14,743 nt of DNA from Sulfolobus sp. UBA167 (GCA_002495845.1 DAHF01000079.1:3311-18053); one strand, 5' to 3'; shown: positions 1 to 6,612, counted from the first letter of the stretch. Notes: generated by a model from the letters alone, not told the origin. Numbers and translations are program-made.

Positions 1-57
1 AATTCGTGTCAATCAGAAAGATCAAAAACGTATGCCAACGAGGAGAGTCTAAACTAA
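1..57 (+). CDS. Possible 3' end of an upstream gene (partial)
   Basis: Frame 1 is open from the first base and stops at TAA at 55-57, giving 18 residues that end in ANEESLN. The peptide is hydrophilic, as many C-terminal tails are, but it is too short to assign to any family. It could equally be random open sequence. No start is visible because the window begins inside it. Confidence 0.25.
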   Translation, partial: NSCQSERSKTYANEESLN

Positions 58-122
58 TCTAACTATATACATATCCCTCAGAACTTTTTGCAAAAGGCAA
101 AAATCCTGTGTTTTATAACAAA

Positions 123-132
123 CTTAAATTCT
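123..132 (+). promoter_or_regulatory. TATA-box region of the encapsulin gene
   Basis: The motif CTTAAATT lies about 30 bases before the ATG at 159, the spacing expected for a leaderless or near-leaderless archaeal transcript. It supports the start at 159 over the GTG at 108, which would put this TATA box inside the coding region. Confidence 0.45.
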
Positions 133-158
133 TAGTACTATATATAATCAAAGATAAT

Positions 159-1208
159 ATGTTTTCTGCAGACCCGTCCTTCTTAACAAGGAAGGATAAG
201 TTCACCAAGGAAGAATTGAAAAGGGCTGTAAGGGGAGCTCTTGCAGCAGAGATAGACGCAATAAACTATTATTTTCAACAAGGAGATCTAATAGATGATC
301 CTAGGCTCAAATCTGCCCATGAGGATATAGCAAAAGAAGAGATGACTCACTTTGGAGAATTCTTGCGCATGTTATATGAGGTTTCTCCAGAAGAATTCTT
401 AATGATAAACAAGGGATGGGATGAGGCGTCTAGGATAATAGGAAAAGCAGACTTCCCAATAAAAATCAAGACAGGAGAAGAAGAGAAAAATAAAGAGATC
501 GAAGAGGAAAGGGGATCAAATGACCCAACCTTATGGGCTATGGAAGGAATTAAGAGCACATTCAGACAGAAGGTTAAGAACGTTGAGTACGGAAGCGATA
601 CCATAAGCATTGCAGAGATGGACGAGGATGAAGGGGCAATATCTCAAGGTGGATCATCGTCACTTTATCACGTACCTTATCTTTCTCTGGAATTCAGGTT
701 AAGGGACTCATCACCTTCCAATTGGAAAGAAATAGCGTTTAATTCTGGGAAAAAGTTCTCGATCCTCGAGGATACTACCTTATTGAAAGGACATGAGTTA
801 TCACCCTTGAAAATTGGAGGGAAGATCACAGCATCTGACTGGGATCAACCTGGATCAATAATCAACGATGTAGTAAAGGCATATGAATATGTATCCAAGG
901 GAGGTTTCGACAAGGTTATTGTTATGATCTCTCCTACACTCTTCTCCAAGCTTTTCAGAGTAGTGGATAGGACTGGAACCTATGAGCATGAAGTGATAAG
1001 GAGAATTGGAGAGATCGTGATATCTCCGGTATTGGATAGGGAGATTATAGTCTTGAGCCCGGATGGTTTTGAGGTAGCAGTGAGAAAGCAACTGAAAGTC
1101 GAATTCCTGGACAAAGATAGAGAGTATGAAATTTACCTCATATCGGAACAAATATCACCAAGACCTTTATCAAGGCTAGCTTCGTGTTCAGTAGTGAAAG
1201 AGGCATAA
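159..1208 (+). CDS. Encapsulin shell protein with fused N-terminal ferritin-like domain
   Basis: This is a 349-residue fusion. Residues 1-100 are a ferritin-like encapsulated-ferritin domain of two helices, with metal-ligand candidates E31, E61 and H64 (the pair E61/H64 forms ExxH). A charged linker (about 105-125, rich in E and K) leads into an HK97-fold shell domain (about 125-349) with PYLSLEFRL, an E-loop region and a C-terminal beta segment. Family knowledge: archaeal fusions of this layout, such as the Pyrococcus furiosus virus-like particle (about 345 residues), assemble into shells with the ferritin domain inside, where it oxidises and stores iron. I chose the ATG at 159 rather than GTG at 108 because of the promoter spacing and because the family begins there; the 17 extra residues look like translated leader. 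It stands alone with no separate cargo gene. The HK97 fold is shared with tailed-virus capsids, so a viral ancestry is likely. Confidence 0.88.
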   Translation: MFSADPSFLTRKDKFTKEELKRAVRGALAAEIDAINYYFQQGDLIDDPRLKSAHEDIAKEEMTHFGEFLRMLYEVSPEEFLMINKGWDEASRIIGKADFPIKIKTGEEEKNKEIEEERGSNDPTLWAMEGIKSTFRQKVKNVEYGSDTISIAEMDEDEGAISQGGSSSLYHVPYLSLEFRLRDSSPSNWKEIAFNSGKKFSILEDTTLLKGHELSPLKIGGKITASDWDQPGSIINDVVKAYEYVSKGGFDKVIVMISPTLFSKLFRVVDRTGTYEHEVIRRIGEIVISPVLDREIIVLSPDGFEVAVRKQLKVEFLDKDREYEIYLISEQISPRPLSRLASCSVVKEA

Positions 1209-1423
1209 CATTTTACAAGCCTAGTGTAATAATCATTTTCTACTCTTATTTTCTACATCTGCACTTACGATTACGGCTTCATCTAATGTGTAAAAAACAT
1301 TCAACCTTTTTACGTAACTTTTAGGAATTTGCGTGGAAATCGTGTTTTTTATTCTGTGATGTGAAACAGGACACGATAGACATGAATGTGTCTTTTTAAG
1401 TCGAACAACATAACACTATTATA
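1209..1423 (+). other. Intergenic region with T-rich tracts and alternative hairpins
   Basis: T-rich runs after the encapsulin stop (around 1235-1255) could terminate its transcript. Further on, ATCGTGT (1339-1345) is the exact reverse complement of ACACGAT (1371-1377). AGGACAC (1368-1374) can instead pair with GTGTCTT (1388-1394), one pair being G-T, followed by a T run. The two pairings exclude each other. No gene is visible. Confidence 0.3.
1391..1400 (+). promoter_or_regulatory. TATA box of the 31-codon ORF
   Basis: The motif TCTTTTTAAG is centred 28 bases before the ATG at 1424, the expected distance for a leaderless archaeal start. The T run also closes the downstream hairpin described for the preceding spacer. 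Confidence 0.4.
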
Positions 1424-1519
1424 ATGAAAAAGACACAAATAAAAACAATAGAGCCAGAAACTGACGAGGCTACTGTAATCAACAATAGTAGGAATTACAC
1501 AGATTATTTAATGGGTTAA
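1424..1519 (+). CDS. Small hypothetical protein, 31 residues
   Basis: A short ORF starts at ATG and ends at TAA. The product begins MKKTQIKTIEPETDEATV and ends NYTDYLMG; it is hydrophilic, has no cysteine and no membrane segment. Support for coding comes from the TATA box about 28 bases upstream, a natural amino-acid mix in an AT-rich region, and an ATG exactly where a leaderless transcript would begin. I do not recognise it. It could be a genuine microprotein, an antitoxin-like peptide, or the 5' stub of a truncated gene, since it sits among decayed sequences. Its stop overlaps the end of the degraded reverse-strand ORF. Confidence 0.35.
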   Translation: MKKTQIKTIEPETDEATVINNSRNYTDYLMG

Positions 1520-1856
1520 AGAAAGAAAGTGATGTCATCCATCATAAACGATTCTCTCCTAGAAATCCTCATATATGAATTTGCTTTTCTCATCATCAAA
1601 AGATACAAGCATTCGTATATCTCTTCCTACCCTTGCTCTAAATATTTCTCTATTCTCATTACCCTTTTAGCCCTTAGTTTTCTTATATCTAGCCCTTATA
1701 GTTCCATTTTAATTACATAGTCCTTTAAATTATCTTCAATACCTCTACCGCCTCTTGACTCACGGGTAAACGCATTTTCCTCTTATGACTCCTAAAGTCA
1801 TGTTGAATGGGTATCCCTTTATAATGCTTCTTAGCTATTGATTCCTCAAAATAACG
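1516..1856 (-). pseudogene. Decayed reverse-strand ORF, family unknown
   Basis: Reading leftward from 1856, an open stretch of 43 codons (including KKHYKGIPIQHDF and RKMRLPVSQEAVEVL) ends at a TAA at 1725-1727. Just before that stop, a frame change leads into EDNLKDYVIKMEL, then GLDIRKLRAKRVMRIEKYLEQG and further helical sequence, interrupted by in-frame TAA and TAG codons, ending at 1516-1518. The composition (charged, amphipathic helices) looks like real protein rather than random translation, while the forward-strand ORF over the same bases is an implausible hydrophobic string. This suggests a gene broken by at least one frameshift and two stops. I cannot name the family; a mobile-element protein is possible. 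No start codon is seen, as a stop precedes 1856. Confidence 0.3.
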
Positions 1857-2092
1857 TTAAATATACATTTTTCTATTAAACAAAAATAATTTAAATCTTT
1901 TATCATATAATCCGGTCTCCACATAAATATAACATGGTATAACTAATTACTTAAATGTATATATACAAAAATTAATATCTCAATATAGATTTTAAGTTCT
2001 GTATTATTGATTAAAATTTTTAATATAAAAATTAAGAGCGAATCACTAAAATATAGCATTAACGTGCGTCAAAGGACAATAAAAGATATCTT
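1857..2092. other. AT-rich spacer without recognisable genes
   Basis: This stretch is strongly AT-rich and stop-dense in all frames. It contains many TATA-like words but no reading frame, tRNA or repeat that I can support. It precedes the HEPN-MNT operon promoter. Confidence 0.5.
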
Positions 2093-2101
2093 CAAATAAA
2101 T
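2093..2101 (+). promoter_or_regulatory. TATA box of the HEPN-MNT operon
   Basis: The sequence CAAATAAAT is centred about 24 bases before the GTG start at 2121, consistent with a leaderless transcript of the toxin-antitoxin pair. Confidence 0.4.
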
Positions 2102-2120
2102 TCTTTTCCTAATTATACAT

Positions 2121-2507
2121 GTGTTAACTGTGAGCCAAGATCTATTTAAAAAGTTAAGGGAGAGAGCTGTATATTTCTTTAATGAAAGTAAAAGGGACTC
2201 TACAAATAAAAGATACGACGTTTCATTATTTCATTTAGAGCAAGCTTTGCAATTAGGTTTGAAAGCCTATTTATTAAAGAATAAAGGCGACTTCCCTAAA
2301 ACTCATGATTTGAATGTTTTGATTAATTCAACTTGCAATGAGTGTTTGAAAAAGTTAGCTAAGAGTAAGTGGTATGTAATAAGCATACTTATTGACGCTT
2401 ATATAGGCTCGGGATATTTATTAAGGGATTATACAGAAAATGAATATAGAAACTCAAGAAGATTTGTGATGGAGGCGCTAAAATGTTTGAGTATTATAGA
2501 AAACTAG
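2121..2507 (+). CDS. HEPN-domain protein (toxin-type partner of MNT)
   Basis: The 128-residue product is all helical and matches the HEPN-domain family: an amphipathic first helix (SQDLFKKLRERAVYFF), the FHLEQALQLGLKAYLL helix, FPKTHDLNVLI, and a C-terminal YIGSGYLLRDYTENEY segment. Family knowledge: HEPN proteins beside minimal nucleotidyltransferases are usually RNases or RNase-derived toxins held in check by the partner, in some systems by nucleotide addition to a tyrosine. In this branch the loop normally reads SRY; here it is SGY, and no histidine follows R in the RDYTENEY region, so the usual Rx4-6H site looks incomplete. The start is GTG at 2121 (a second GTG lies at 2130), set by the TATA box. 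Its 3' end overlaps the MNT gene by 25 bases, showing translational coupling. Confidence 0.82.
   Translation: MLTVSQDLFKKLRERAVYFFNESKRDSTNKRYDVSLFHLEQALQLGLKAYLLKNKGDFPKTHDLNVLINSTCNECLKKLAKSKWYVISILIDAYIGSGYLLRDYTENEYRNSRRFVMEALKCLSIIEN
2469..2473 (+). promoter_or_regulatory. Shine-Dalgarno site of the MNT gene
   Basis: GGAGG lies about 9 bases before the ATG at 2483, inside the HEPN reading frame. It supports that internal ATG as the start and independent re-initiation on the shared mRNA. Confidence 0.5.
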
Positions 2508-2803
2508 AAGAAATCAATAAGGACTATGAGGAAAATAAGAAAAAATATTTCAAGAAAATTAGCCAAATTGCTAAAAAATATAATGGGAAGGCTTATCTTT
2601 TTGGATCTCAACTTAAGGGAAACGCTATAGCATCTAGCGATGTAGATATTTTAGTCGAAATCCCTCGTAACATTTACTGGTTGAAAGTTCTCAATGAGTT
2701 AAGAAGAAGGATAAGGAATCCTAAATTTGAATTTCATGTGCATTATGAAAACGAGGCTGAAGAAATGAAAAGGCTAATTAAAGATTATATAGAGATAAGA
2801 TAA
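2483..2803 (+). CDS. MNT-family minimal nucleotidyltransferase (antitoxin-type)
   Basis: The 106-residue product has the nucleotidyltransferase signature FGSQLKGNAIASSDVDILVE: G41-S42, then S52-D53-V54-D55 with the two catalytic aspartates; a third acidic residue may be E83 in KFEFHVH. A basic helical N-terminus (1-32) precedes the fold. Family knowledge: in HEPN-MNT modules this protein neutralises the HEPN partner, in characterised cases by AMP transfer. All core residues look intact, so the enzyme is probably active even though its HEPN partner is atypical. The ATG at 2483 follows GGAGG about 9 bases upstream, as expected for an operon-internal gene of Sulfolobales, and it overlaps the HEPN reading frame. 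Confidence 0.87.
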   Translation: MFEYYRKLEEINKDYEENKKKYFKKISQIAKKYNGKAYLFGSQLKGNAIASSDVDILVEIPRNIYWLKVLNELRRRIRNPKFEFHVHYENEAEEMKRLIKDYIEIR

Positions 2804-2866
2804 ATGAAAATTAGAAAGTATTTAGTGGAAGATAGATCGAAATTAACTTATATGAAACAGCATTGA
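2804..2866 (+). CDS. Possible 20-residue ORF after MNT
   Basis: An ATG follows the MNT stop directly and opens a 20-codon frame (MKIRKYLVEDRSKLTYMKQH) that ends at TGA. The spacing would allow translation by re-initiation. It is too short to judge and may be chance; the first residues could also be the stub of a truncated gene. Function unknown. Confidence 0.2.
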   Translation: MKIRKYLVEDRSKLTYMKQH

Positions 2867-3037
2867 AAATAATCGTTATAAGACTCAGGTTTAGTATTTC
2901 TAATTTTTAAACTTATAAATTTCATGAGGAATTGAGAGATCTGATGACATGCGTTTTTATTTTTTATTAACTTTTAATAATAAAATACAGATCCAAATGA
3001 TTATTGAACGTTTCATTAGCGGAACTCTTTCCACTAA

Positions 3038-3233
3038 TACGTATTAATTTCTGGTAATGAGAGCTCAGCCATAGACTCTGGGTGAGGCATGGCAGAGGTA
3101 ATAAATTTCCTTAAATCAAGAAATATTAAACCAAACATATTTATAGCTACCAACGATCATTTCGATCATATTTTAGGTATTAACCAACTTAAATCCAAAT
3201 TTCCTTCTTTACACTTCCTAATGAGCAAAAAGC
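3038..3233 (+). pseudogene. Broken metallo-beta-lactamase-fold hydrolase
   Basis: One frame reads YVLISGNESSAIDSG, then an in-frame TGA (3083-3085), then GMAEVINFLKSRNIKPN, FIATNDHFDHILGINQLK and FPSLHFLMSKK. This is the N-terminal third of the metallo-beta-lactamase fold: a strand leading to the conserved IDSG, then the metal-binding THxHxDH motif. Three defects are visible: the TGA just after IDSG, the first histidine changed to N (ATNDHFDH), and loss of everything after about 50 further residues. The sequence stops at the terminator of the tRNA-Gly gene, so a rearrangement or integration joint lies near 3225-3235. The ORF that can be opened from ATG at 3089 runs on into the antisense of the tRNA and is not a real protein. 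No function remains. Confidence 0.7.
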
Positions 3234-3234
3234 A
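3225..3234 (-). terminator. T-run terminator of tRNA-Gly
   Basis: On the reverse strand, GCTTTTTGC lies about 30 bases beyond the tRNA 3' end. An oligo-T run is the usual archaeal stop signal. A short palindrome, TGGGGTTACCCCA, sits between the tRNA and the T run. Confidence 0.4.
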
Positions 3235-3258
3235 GTGGGGATGTGGGGTAACCCCAAC

Positions 3259-3336
<78 letters not shown>

Positions 3337-3359
3337 CACCAATTAAAACTACCCTGGGG

Positions 3360-3372
3360 TAAAAAAGTTTTT
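3360..3372 (-). promoter_or_regulatory. Promoter of tRNA-Gly
   Basis: On the reverse strand, AACTTTTTTAC is centred about 30 bases before the tRNA 5' end, matching a TATA element for this gene. It lies just past the 3' end of the DUF131 gene, which runs in the same direction. Confidence 0.45.
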
Positions 3373-3379
3373 TACAAGA

Positions 3380-3625
3380 TTACCTCCTGAATGACTTAAG
3401 GAGAATTATGTTAAGCAGATAGAAACCAACCGCTATCACTGTTAGGACTATACCTAAGATGACGAAGTCACCCGCGTAGCTCGATGGACCTTCTCCGAAG
3501 AAGATGGGGAAAGGCCCTATCAGCACTACTCCTCCGAAGCCCACAGTTGGACTTGTGACGCTCCCAGCTATGACTAAAGCGAACCCCAAGAGGATGACCA
3601 GGAAGCCCAACAAGATTAACCTCAT
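3380..3625 (-). CDS. Small DUF131 / TIGR00304-type membrane protein
   Basis: The 81-residue protein has two hydrophobic segments (about 2-22 and 53-76) around a glycine-rich loop with GGVVLIGPFPIFFGEGP, and ends in a basic KSFRR tail. This is the pattern of the small archaeal DUF131 (TIGR00304) membrane proteins, whose function is unknown. It most likely sits in the cytoplasmic membrane with the GPFPIFFG loop on one face. The start at ATG 3625 has a TATA-like CTTATTAG about 28 bases upstream on the reverse strand. It is divergent from the SelB-like gene across a 47-base gap, and the tRNA follows downstream on the same strand. Confidence 0.75.
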   Translation of the reverse strand: MRLILLGFLVILLGFALVIAGSVTSPTVGFGGVVLIGPFPIFFGEGPSSYAGDFVILGIVLTVIAVGFYLLNIILLKSFRR

Positions 3626-3640
3626 AAATGTGTAATCTGC

Positions 3641-3660
3641 TTTACCACTAATAAGTCTGA
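3641..3660. promoter_or_regulatory. Shared divergent promoter
   Basis: Only 47 bases separate the two divergent starts (3625 and 3673). CTAATAAGTC read on the reverse strand is centred about 28 bases before the left gene, while TTTACCACTAATAAG read forward lies 20-30 bases before the right gene. The TATA elements overlap, so the two genes may compete for the basal factors. Confidence 0.35.
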
Positions 3661-3672
3661 ACGTGAAACTTC

Positions 3673-4575
3673 ATGTACTTCGGAAACATAACTTCGGTGC
3701 TCTCATCTGACCCACAGAGGGCTGGAAAGATAGCTGAAAGGCTTGGCAAGCTACACGAGAACGCAAAGGTCAACATATACTACAGGAGGAACGGTGATTA
3801 CATAAGGTCTGTGTTGGTGGGGACACAGTACCCTGAGAAGCTCATTTGCTTGGCTGAGGCTGTGACCATGTCATCAACTGTAGTATTGAATGTGAGCGAG
3901 TCCCCAAAATGGACTGACGGGGAGTTAGGCCTCCTGGCTGACTCTAGCGGGGCTAAGGTAATCGTAGTGAGTTCCTTACCGGAGGACAAGGTAAGGAAGG
4001 TTTTCAAGGGAATAGGGATAGAGAACGCTGAGGTAGTTCAGGAAATCAATGACGTGCCTGAAGGTGAGGAAAAAGACAGAGGCTTCGTATACGTGGACAA
4101 GGCATTCAACGTGAAGGGAGTTGGGACTGTAGTCACAGGGTTCTCCTTCACTCAGGTGGAGCTACACGAGAAGCTCACAGCTGTGCCGGTAAACAAGGAA
4201 GTTGAGGTCAAGACTATCCAAGTCCTCGACGAAGACCAGAAGGGAGTTAAGGGAGGGGTTAGGATAGGCTTCTCCCTAAGGAACGCAAAGGAAGAGGACA
4301 TGAAGGACGCTTACTCGCTAGTCAAGGGAGGGACGGCTTTATTGAAGGAGTTCGAAGCCGAGGTAATCTCTTACCCTTGGGCTCAGGTTCAAGAAGGAAA
4401 CTACCACGTTGTAGGAGGAGGTGTGGCTGTGACGTCTACGTTGAAGGTAAACAATAACTTAGCCCAAGTAAACCTGAACTCACCTCTTCCTAAAGTAGAG
4501 AGATACCTCCTCCTCAACGTTAACGTGAAACAGGGGAAGCCTAGGGTATTGGGGTACCTAAAGCCCAAGTCTTGA
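3673..4575 (+). CDS. SelB/EF-Tu-like protein lacking an active GTPase domain
   Basis: In the 300-residue product, residues about 135-230 match domain II of translational GTPases of the SelB/EF-Tu type: GFVYVDKAFNVKGVGTVVTG, then VPVNKEVEVKTIQVLDED and a GGVRIGFSLRNAK turn. The last 70 residues resemble the following beta-barrel. The first 130 residues hold an alpha/beta domain, but I find no P-loop (GxxxxGKT), no DxxG and no NKxD, so it should not hydrolyse GTP by the usual route. Family knowledge: Sulfolobales encode such degenerate elongation-factor paralogues with unknown roles; real SelB would need a selenocysteine system, of which nothing is seen here. It stands alone and converges on the next gene (25-base gap). 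A ribosome- or tRNA-related regulatory role is only an inference. Confidence 0.72.
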   Translation: MYFGNITSVLSSDPQRAGKIAERLGKLHENAKVNIYYRRNGDYIRSVLVGTQYPEKLICLAEAVTMSSTVVLNVSESPKWTDGELGLLADSSGAKVIVVSSLPEDKVRKVFKGIGIENAEVVQEINDVPEGEEKDRGFVYVDKAFNVKGVGTVVTGFSFTQVELHEKLTAVPVNKEVEVKTIQVLDEDQKGVKGGVRIGFSLRNAKEEDMKDAYSLVKGGTALLKEFEAEVISYPWAQVQEGNYHVVGGGVAVTSTLKVNNNLAQVNLNSPLPKVERYLLLNVNVKQGKPRVLGYLKPKS

Positions 4576-4599
4576 CACCTTCTATTTCTTTAAAAGCCT

Positions 4600-4866
4600 C
4601 TATTCCAGTTCCACAGGATCCCCTTTAGGGACGACTTGATCCATTGATGAGGGGTCTACCACTATAACCATCAGCATAGCGTCATCAGTATGCTTGTAGA
4701 CTTCGTCGTAGATCTCGTCCATAACTTTGTTCCTATCCCTGCACGAGGAGTGAACTCCTACTAGCAAGTAGAAGAAACCGTCCTTATCCATGAAGAGCTT
4801 CGCCTTTCCCTTCTTCCTAGCAACTTCAACTCCAGCCTTCACGTATTCTGGGATCAAGTCCTTCAA
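4600..4866 (-). CDS. Small hypothetical protein, 88 residues
   Basis: I do not recognise this protein. It is a soluble alpha/beta product with a helical N-terminus (IPEYVKAGVEVARKKGKAKL), a strand pair (FMDKDGFFYLLVGVHSS), a central helix (NKVMDEIYDEVYKHT) and a hydrophobic strand (AMLMVIVVDPSS). The length and balanced codon use agree with the neighbouring intact genes, so it is probably real. The start is TTG at 4866, with a TATA-like AGTTTTAA about 24 bases upstream on the reverse strand; no ATG is available near it. It is convergent with the SelB-like gene and divergent from the tetrathionate-hydrolase-like gene. Confidence 0.65.
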   Translation of the reverse strand: MKDLIPEYVKAGVEVARKKGKAKLFMDKDGFFYLLVGVHSSCRDRNKVMDEIYDEVYKHTDDAMLMVIVVDPSSMDQVVPKGDPVELE

Positions 4867-4960
4867 GATATAATCAGACCGCTAGGTTAAAACTTTTCTT
4901 AAATTGTTCTTTAATTTTATTTTTTTAAAAGATATTTAAATAAAAGCTTAAAAATTAGAT

Positions 4961-4972
4961 ATACTTAAAAAT
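4961..4972 (+). promoter_or_regulatory. Promoter of the tetrathionate hydrolase-like gene
   Basis: ATACTTAAAAAT is about 35 bases before the ATG at 5002, leaving a short leader that holds TAGGTAAG, a weak ribosome site. The whole 4895-4995 stretch is extremely AT-rich with several TATA-like words, so multiple starts are possible. Confidence 0.45.
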
Positions 4973-5001
4973 GAGATTATCTTATTTTTGTTTAGGTAAG
5001 A

Positions 5002-6612
5002 ATGTTTAGCTCTAAAATCTTGGTTCTGTTTTTGGGGATCATAATGGTGCTCTCAGCCGTCTCGGCTCTGGAGATCATCGAGGCGATGCCTACATCAACC
5101 CAAGCTACAATGACGCAGGGAGAGTACACGACTTGCTACAACCAGTTCAATGGGACTTACTTCCCTTACAAAGTGATGGTGACTTACTTCCCGGGGAACT
5201 ACAGCGGGGGAATGGGGTTCCCTTCAGAATGGGCTGTCACGAACTACAATCAAGAGCACAATGCCGTGGTACCTACAACTAGCACCGCCCTCATGCAGGG
5301 AGTTAGCTGGGAGCTTCCCTTGAACAATTACGTCGGTGGAGTTGCAATACCACTTACGACGCCTGACACTATGATACCCTGGGCAAAACAGCTCGGAGTT
5401 AAGGGAGCTTTAGTAATGCAGACCCAGATGGCCGGAGAGCCGTTGGGAGTTACGCTAGCCGACAACTTGATCTTCGCTACTGAAGATAGCATGATGGGAA
5501 GCATATCCGCGATAAATCCCGTCACAGGGGACATAGTGTGGACAGCGACGGGGTTGGCCGGACAAGCGATGAACAATCCAATAGTCTACAAGGGGCTAGT
5601 AATAGTCTCAGTTGGAGGGGTATGCTTCACGTTCTCCCAGTTCGTCCACTACGAGACCCACCAGTATAACGAGATAATGAGGGCTAGGAACGGTGCAATA
5701 TACGCCTTCAATGCAACAGACGGCAGACTAGTGTGGATGATATTCACCAAGGGTGAGGCAATGCCAGCTCCTGCGATCTACCACGACATCTTAGCTTACA
5801 CCACTGGAGGAGGGTGCTTCGCCGCAGTCAACGCTACTACAGGTCAGATGCTTTGGAAGGATGTTTTCCCTGGCTATATGGGAAACATGGCTAGCGTGAA
5901 CTATTACGTTATGCCGAACGGGACTCCGCTCTTCATAGCAGGGTTCACCTACACGGTAGCACCTTACGGGTTCCTGCTAGCAGTCAACGGAATTAACGGG
6001 AAACTGGCGTGGAACGCAACTATGCCTTCCCCATACGTGGGGGCTAACACCGGACTTGGAGACGTTCCTCCTGCAGTGGACCAGCAAGCAGGTCTGGTGA
6101 TAGACAACGATATAGCAGACTTCAACCCTGTCAACAACACAGTTGACACAGTGACCTTCGCCCTCAACGCGAGTACTGGCAAGCCAGTATGGGCCACCAA
6201 CCTAGGTACGGGAATTCTACCTCCAGCCTTCAAGGGAGATATGCCGATGATACATGGAAACTTCATCTACGACGGTTCACCTTCACTAGGCAAGGTAGCG
6301 AAGCTTTATGTCAATAACGGTAGCATAGTCTGGGAAACCAGATTGCCTGACCTCCAAATACCTCCACAGCTTCCTGGTGGACCGAGGGGTAGCCCAACCT
6401 ATTACCACGGACTGCTATGGGTCGCAGCTGGAAGCAGGGTATACGTCCTGAGCCCAACTACTGGTGACGTCCTCTCTATGTATTACGTTGGAGGAAGGAT
6501 GGGAATAGTAAACCCGGTTATAGCAGGAGGAACGATGTACCTATCCAACAGTTACGGGTGGGTAGTAGCTATACCCTTGAGTCAGATATTCCCAGACTGG
6601 GAGAGCTATTAG
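5002..6612 (+). CDS. Secreted PQQ-type beta-propeller, probable tetrathionate hydrolase
   Basis: The 536-residue protein has a signal peptide (hydrophobic core 6-19, likely cut after SAVSA at residue 22). The mature part is an eight-blade-type propeller with repeats of the form AxNxxTGxxxW: ISAINPVTGDIVW, IYAFNATDGRLVW, FAAVNATTGQMLW, LLAVNGINGKLAW, TFALNASTGKPVW. Family knowledge: extracellular tetrathionate hydrolases of Acidianus and Acidithiobacillus have this fold, bind no PQQ, and cleave tetrathionate during sulfur oxidation at low pH. The N-terminal NYNQEHNAVVP, the TKGEAMPAPAIYHD segment and GLGDVPPAVD (D354 is a candidate for the catalytic acid) resemble that group. A general PQQ-like dehydrogenase or BamB-like protein is the alternative. 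Many N-x-T/S sites fit a glycosylated archaeal surface protein. It is transcribed alone. Confidence 0.75.
   Translation: MFSSKILVLFLGIIMVLSAVSALEIIEAMPTSTQATMTQGEYTTCYNQFNGTYFPYKVMVTYFPGNYSGGMGFPSEWAVTNYNQEHNAVVPTTSTALMQGVSWELPLNNYVGGVAIPLTTPDTMIPWAKQLGVKGALVMQTQMAGEPLGVTLADNLIFATEDSMMGSISAINPVTGDIVWTATGLAGQAMNNPIVYKGLVIVSVGGVCFTFSQFVHYETHQYNEIMRARNGAIYAFNATDGRLVWMIFTKGEAMPAPAIYHDILAYTTGGGCFAAVNATTGQMLWKDVFPGYMGNMASVNYYVMPNGTPLFIAGFTYTVAPYGFLLAVNGINGKLAWNATMPSPYVGANTGLGDVPPAVDQQAGLVIDNDIADFNPVNNTVDTVTFALNASTGKPVWATNLGTGILPPAFKGDMPMIHGNFIYDGSPSLGKVAKLYVNNGSIVWETRLPDLQIPPQLPGGPRGSPTYYHGLLWVAAGSRVYVLSPTTGDVLSMYYVGGRMGIVNPVIAGGTMYLSNSYGWVVAIPLSQIFPDWESY

Noticed and set aside
108..158. GTG start at 108 for the encapsulin gene (17 extra residues)
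   Set aside because: The extra peptide is hydrophobic and unlike the family; a TATA box about 30 bases before ATG 159 fits a leaderless start there.
1529..1720. Forward 63-codon ORF
   Set aside because: Very hydrophobic and serine/isoleucine-rich with no promoter; the reverse strand reads more like a decayed protein.
2941..2950. C-box-like CTGATGA as a C/D box small RNA
   Set aside because: No matching D box at a suitable distance and no internal C'/D' pair.
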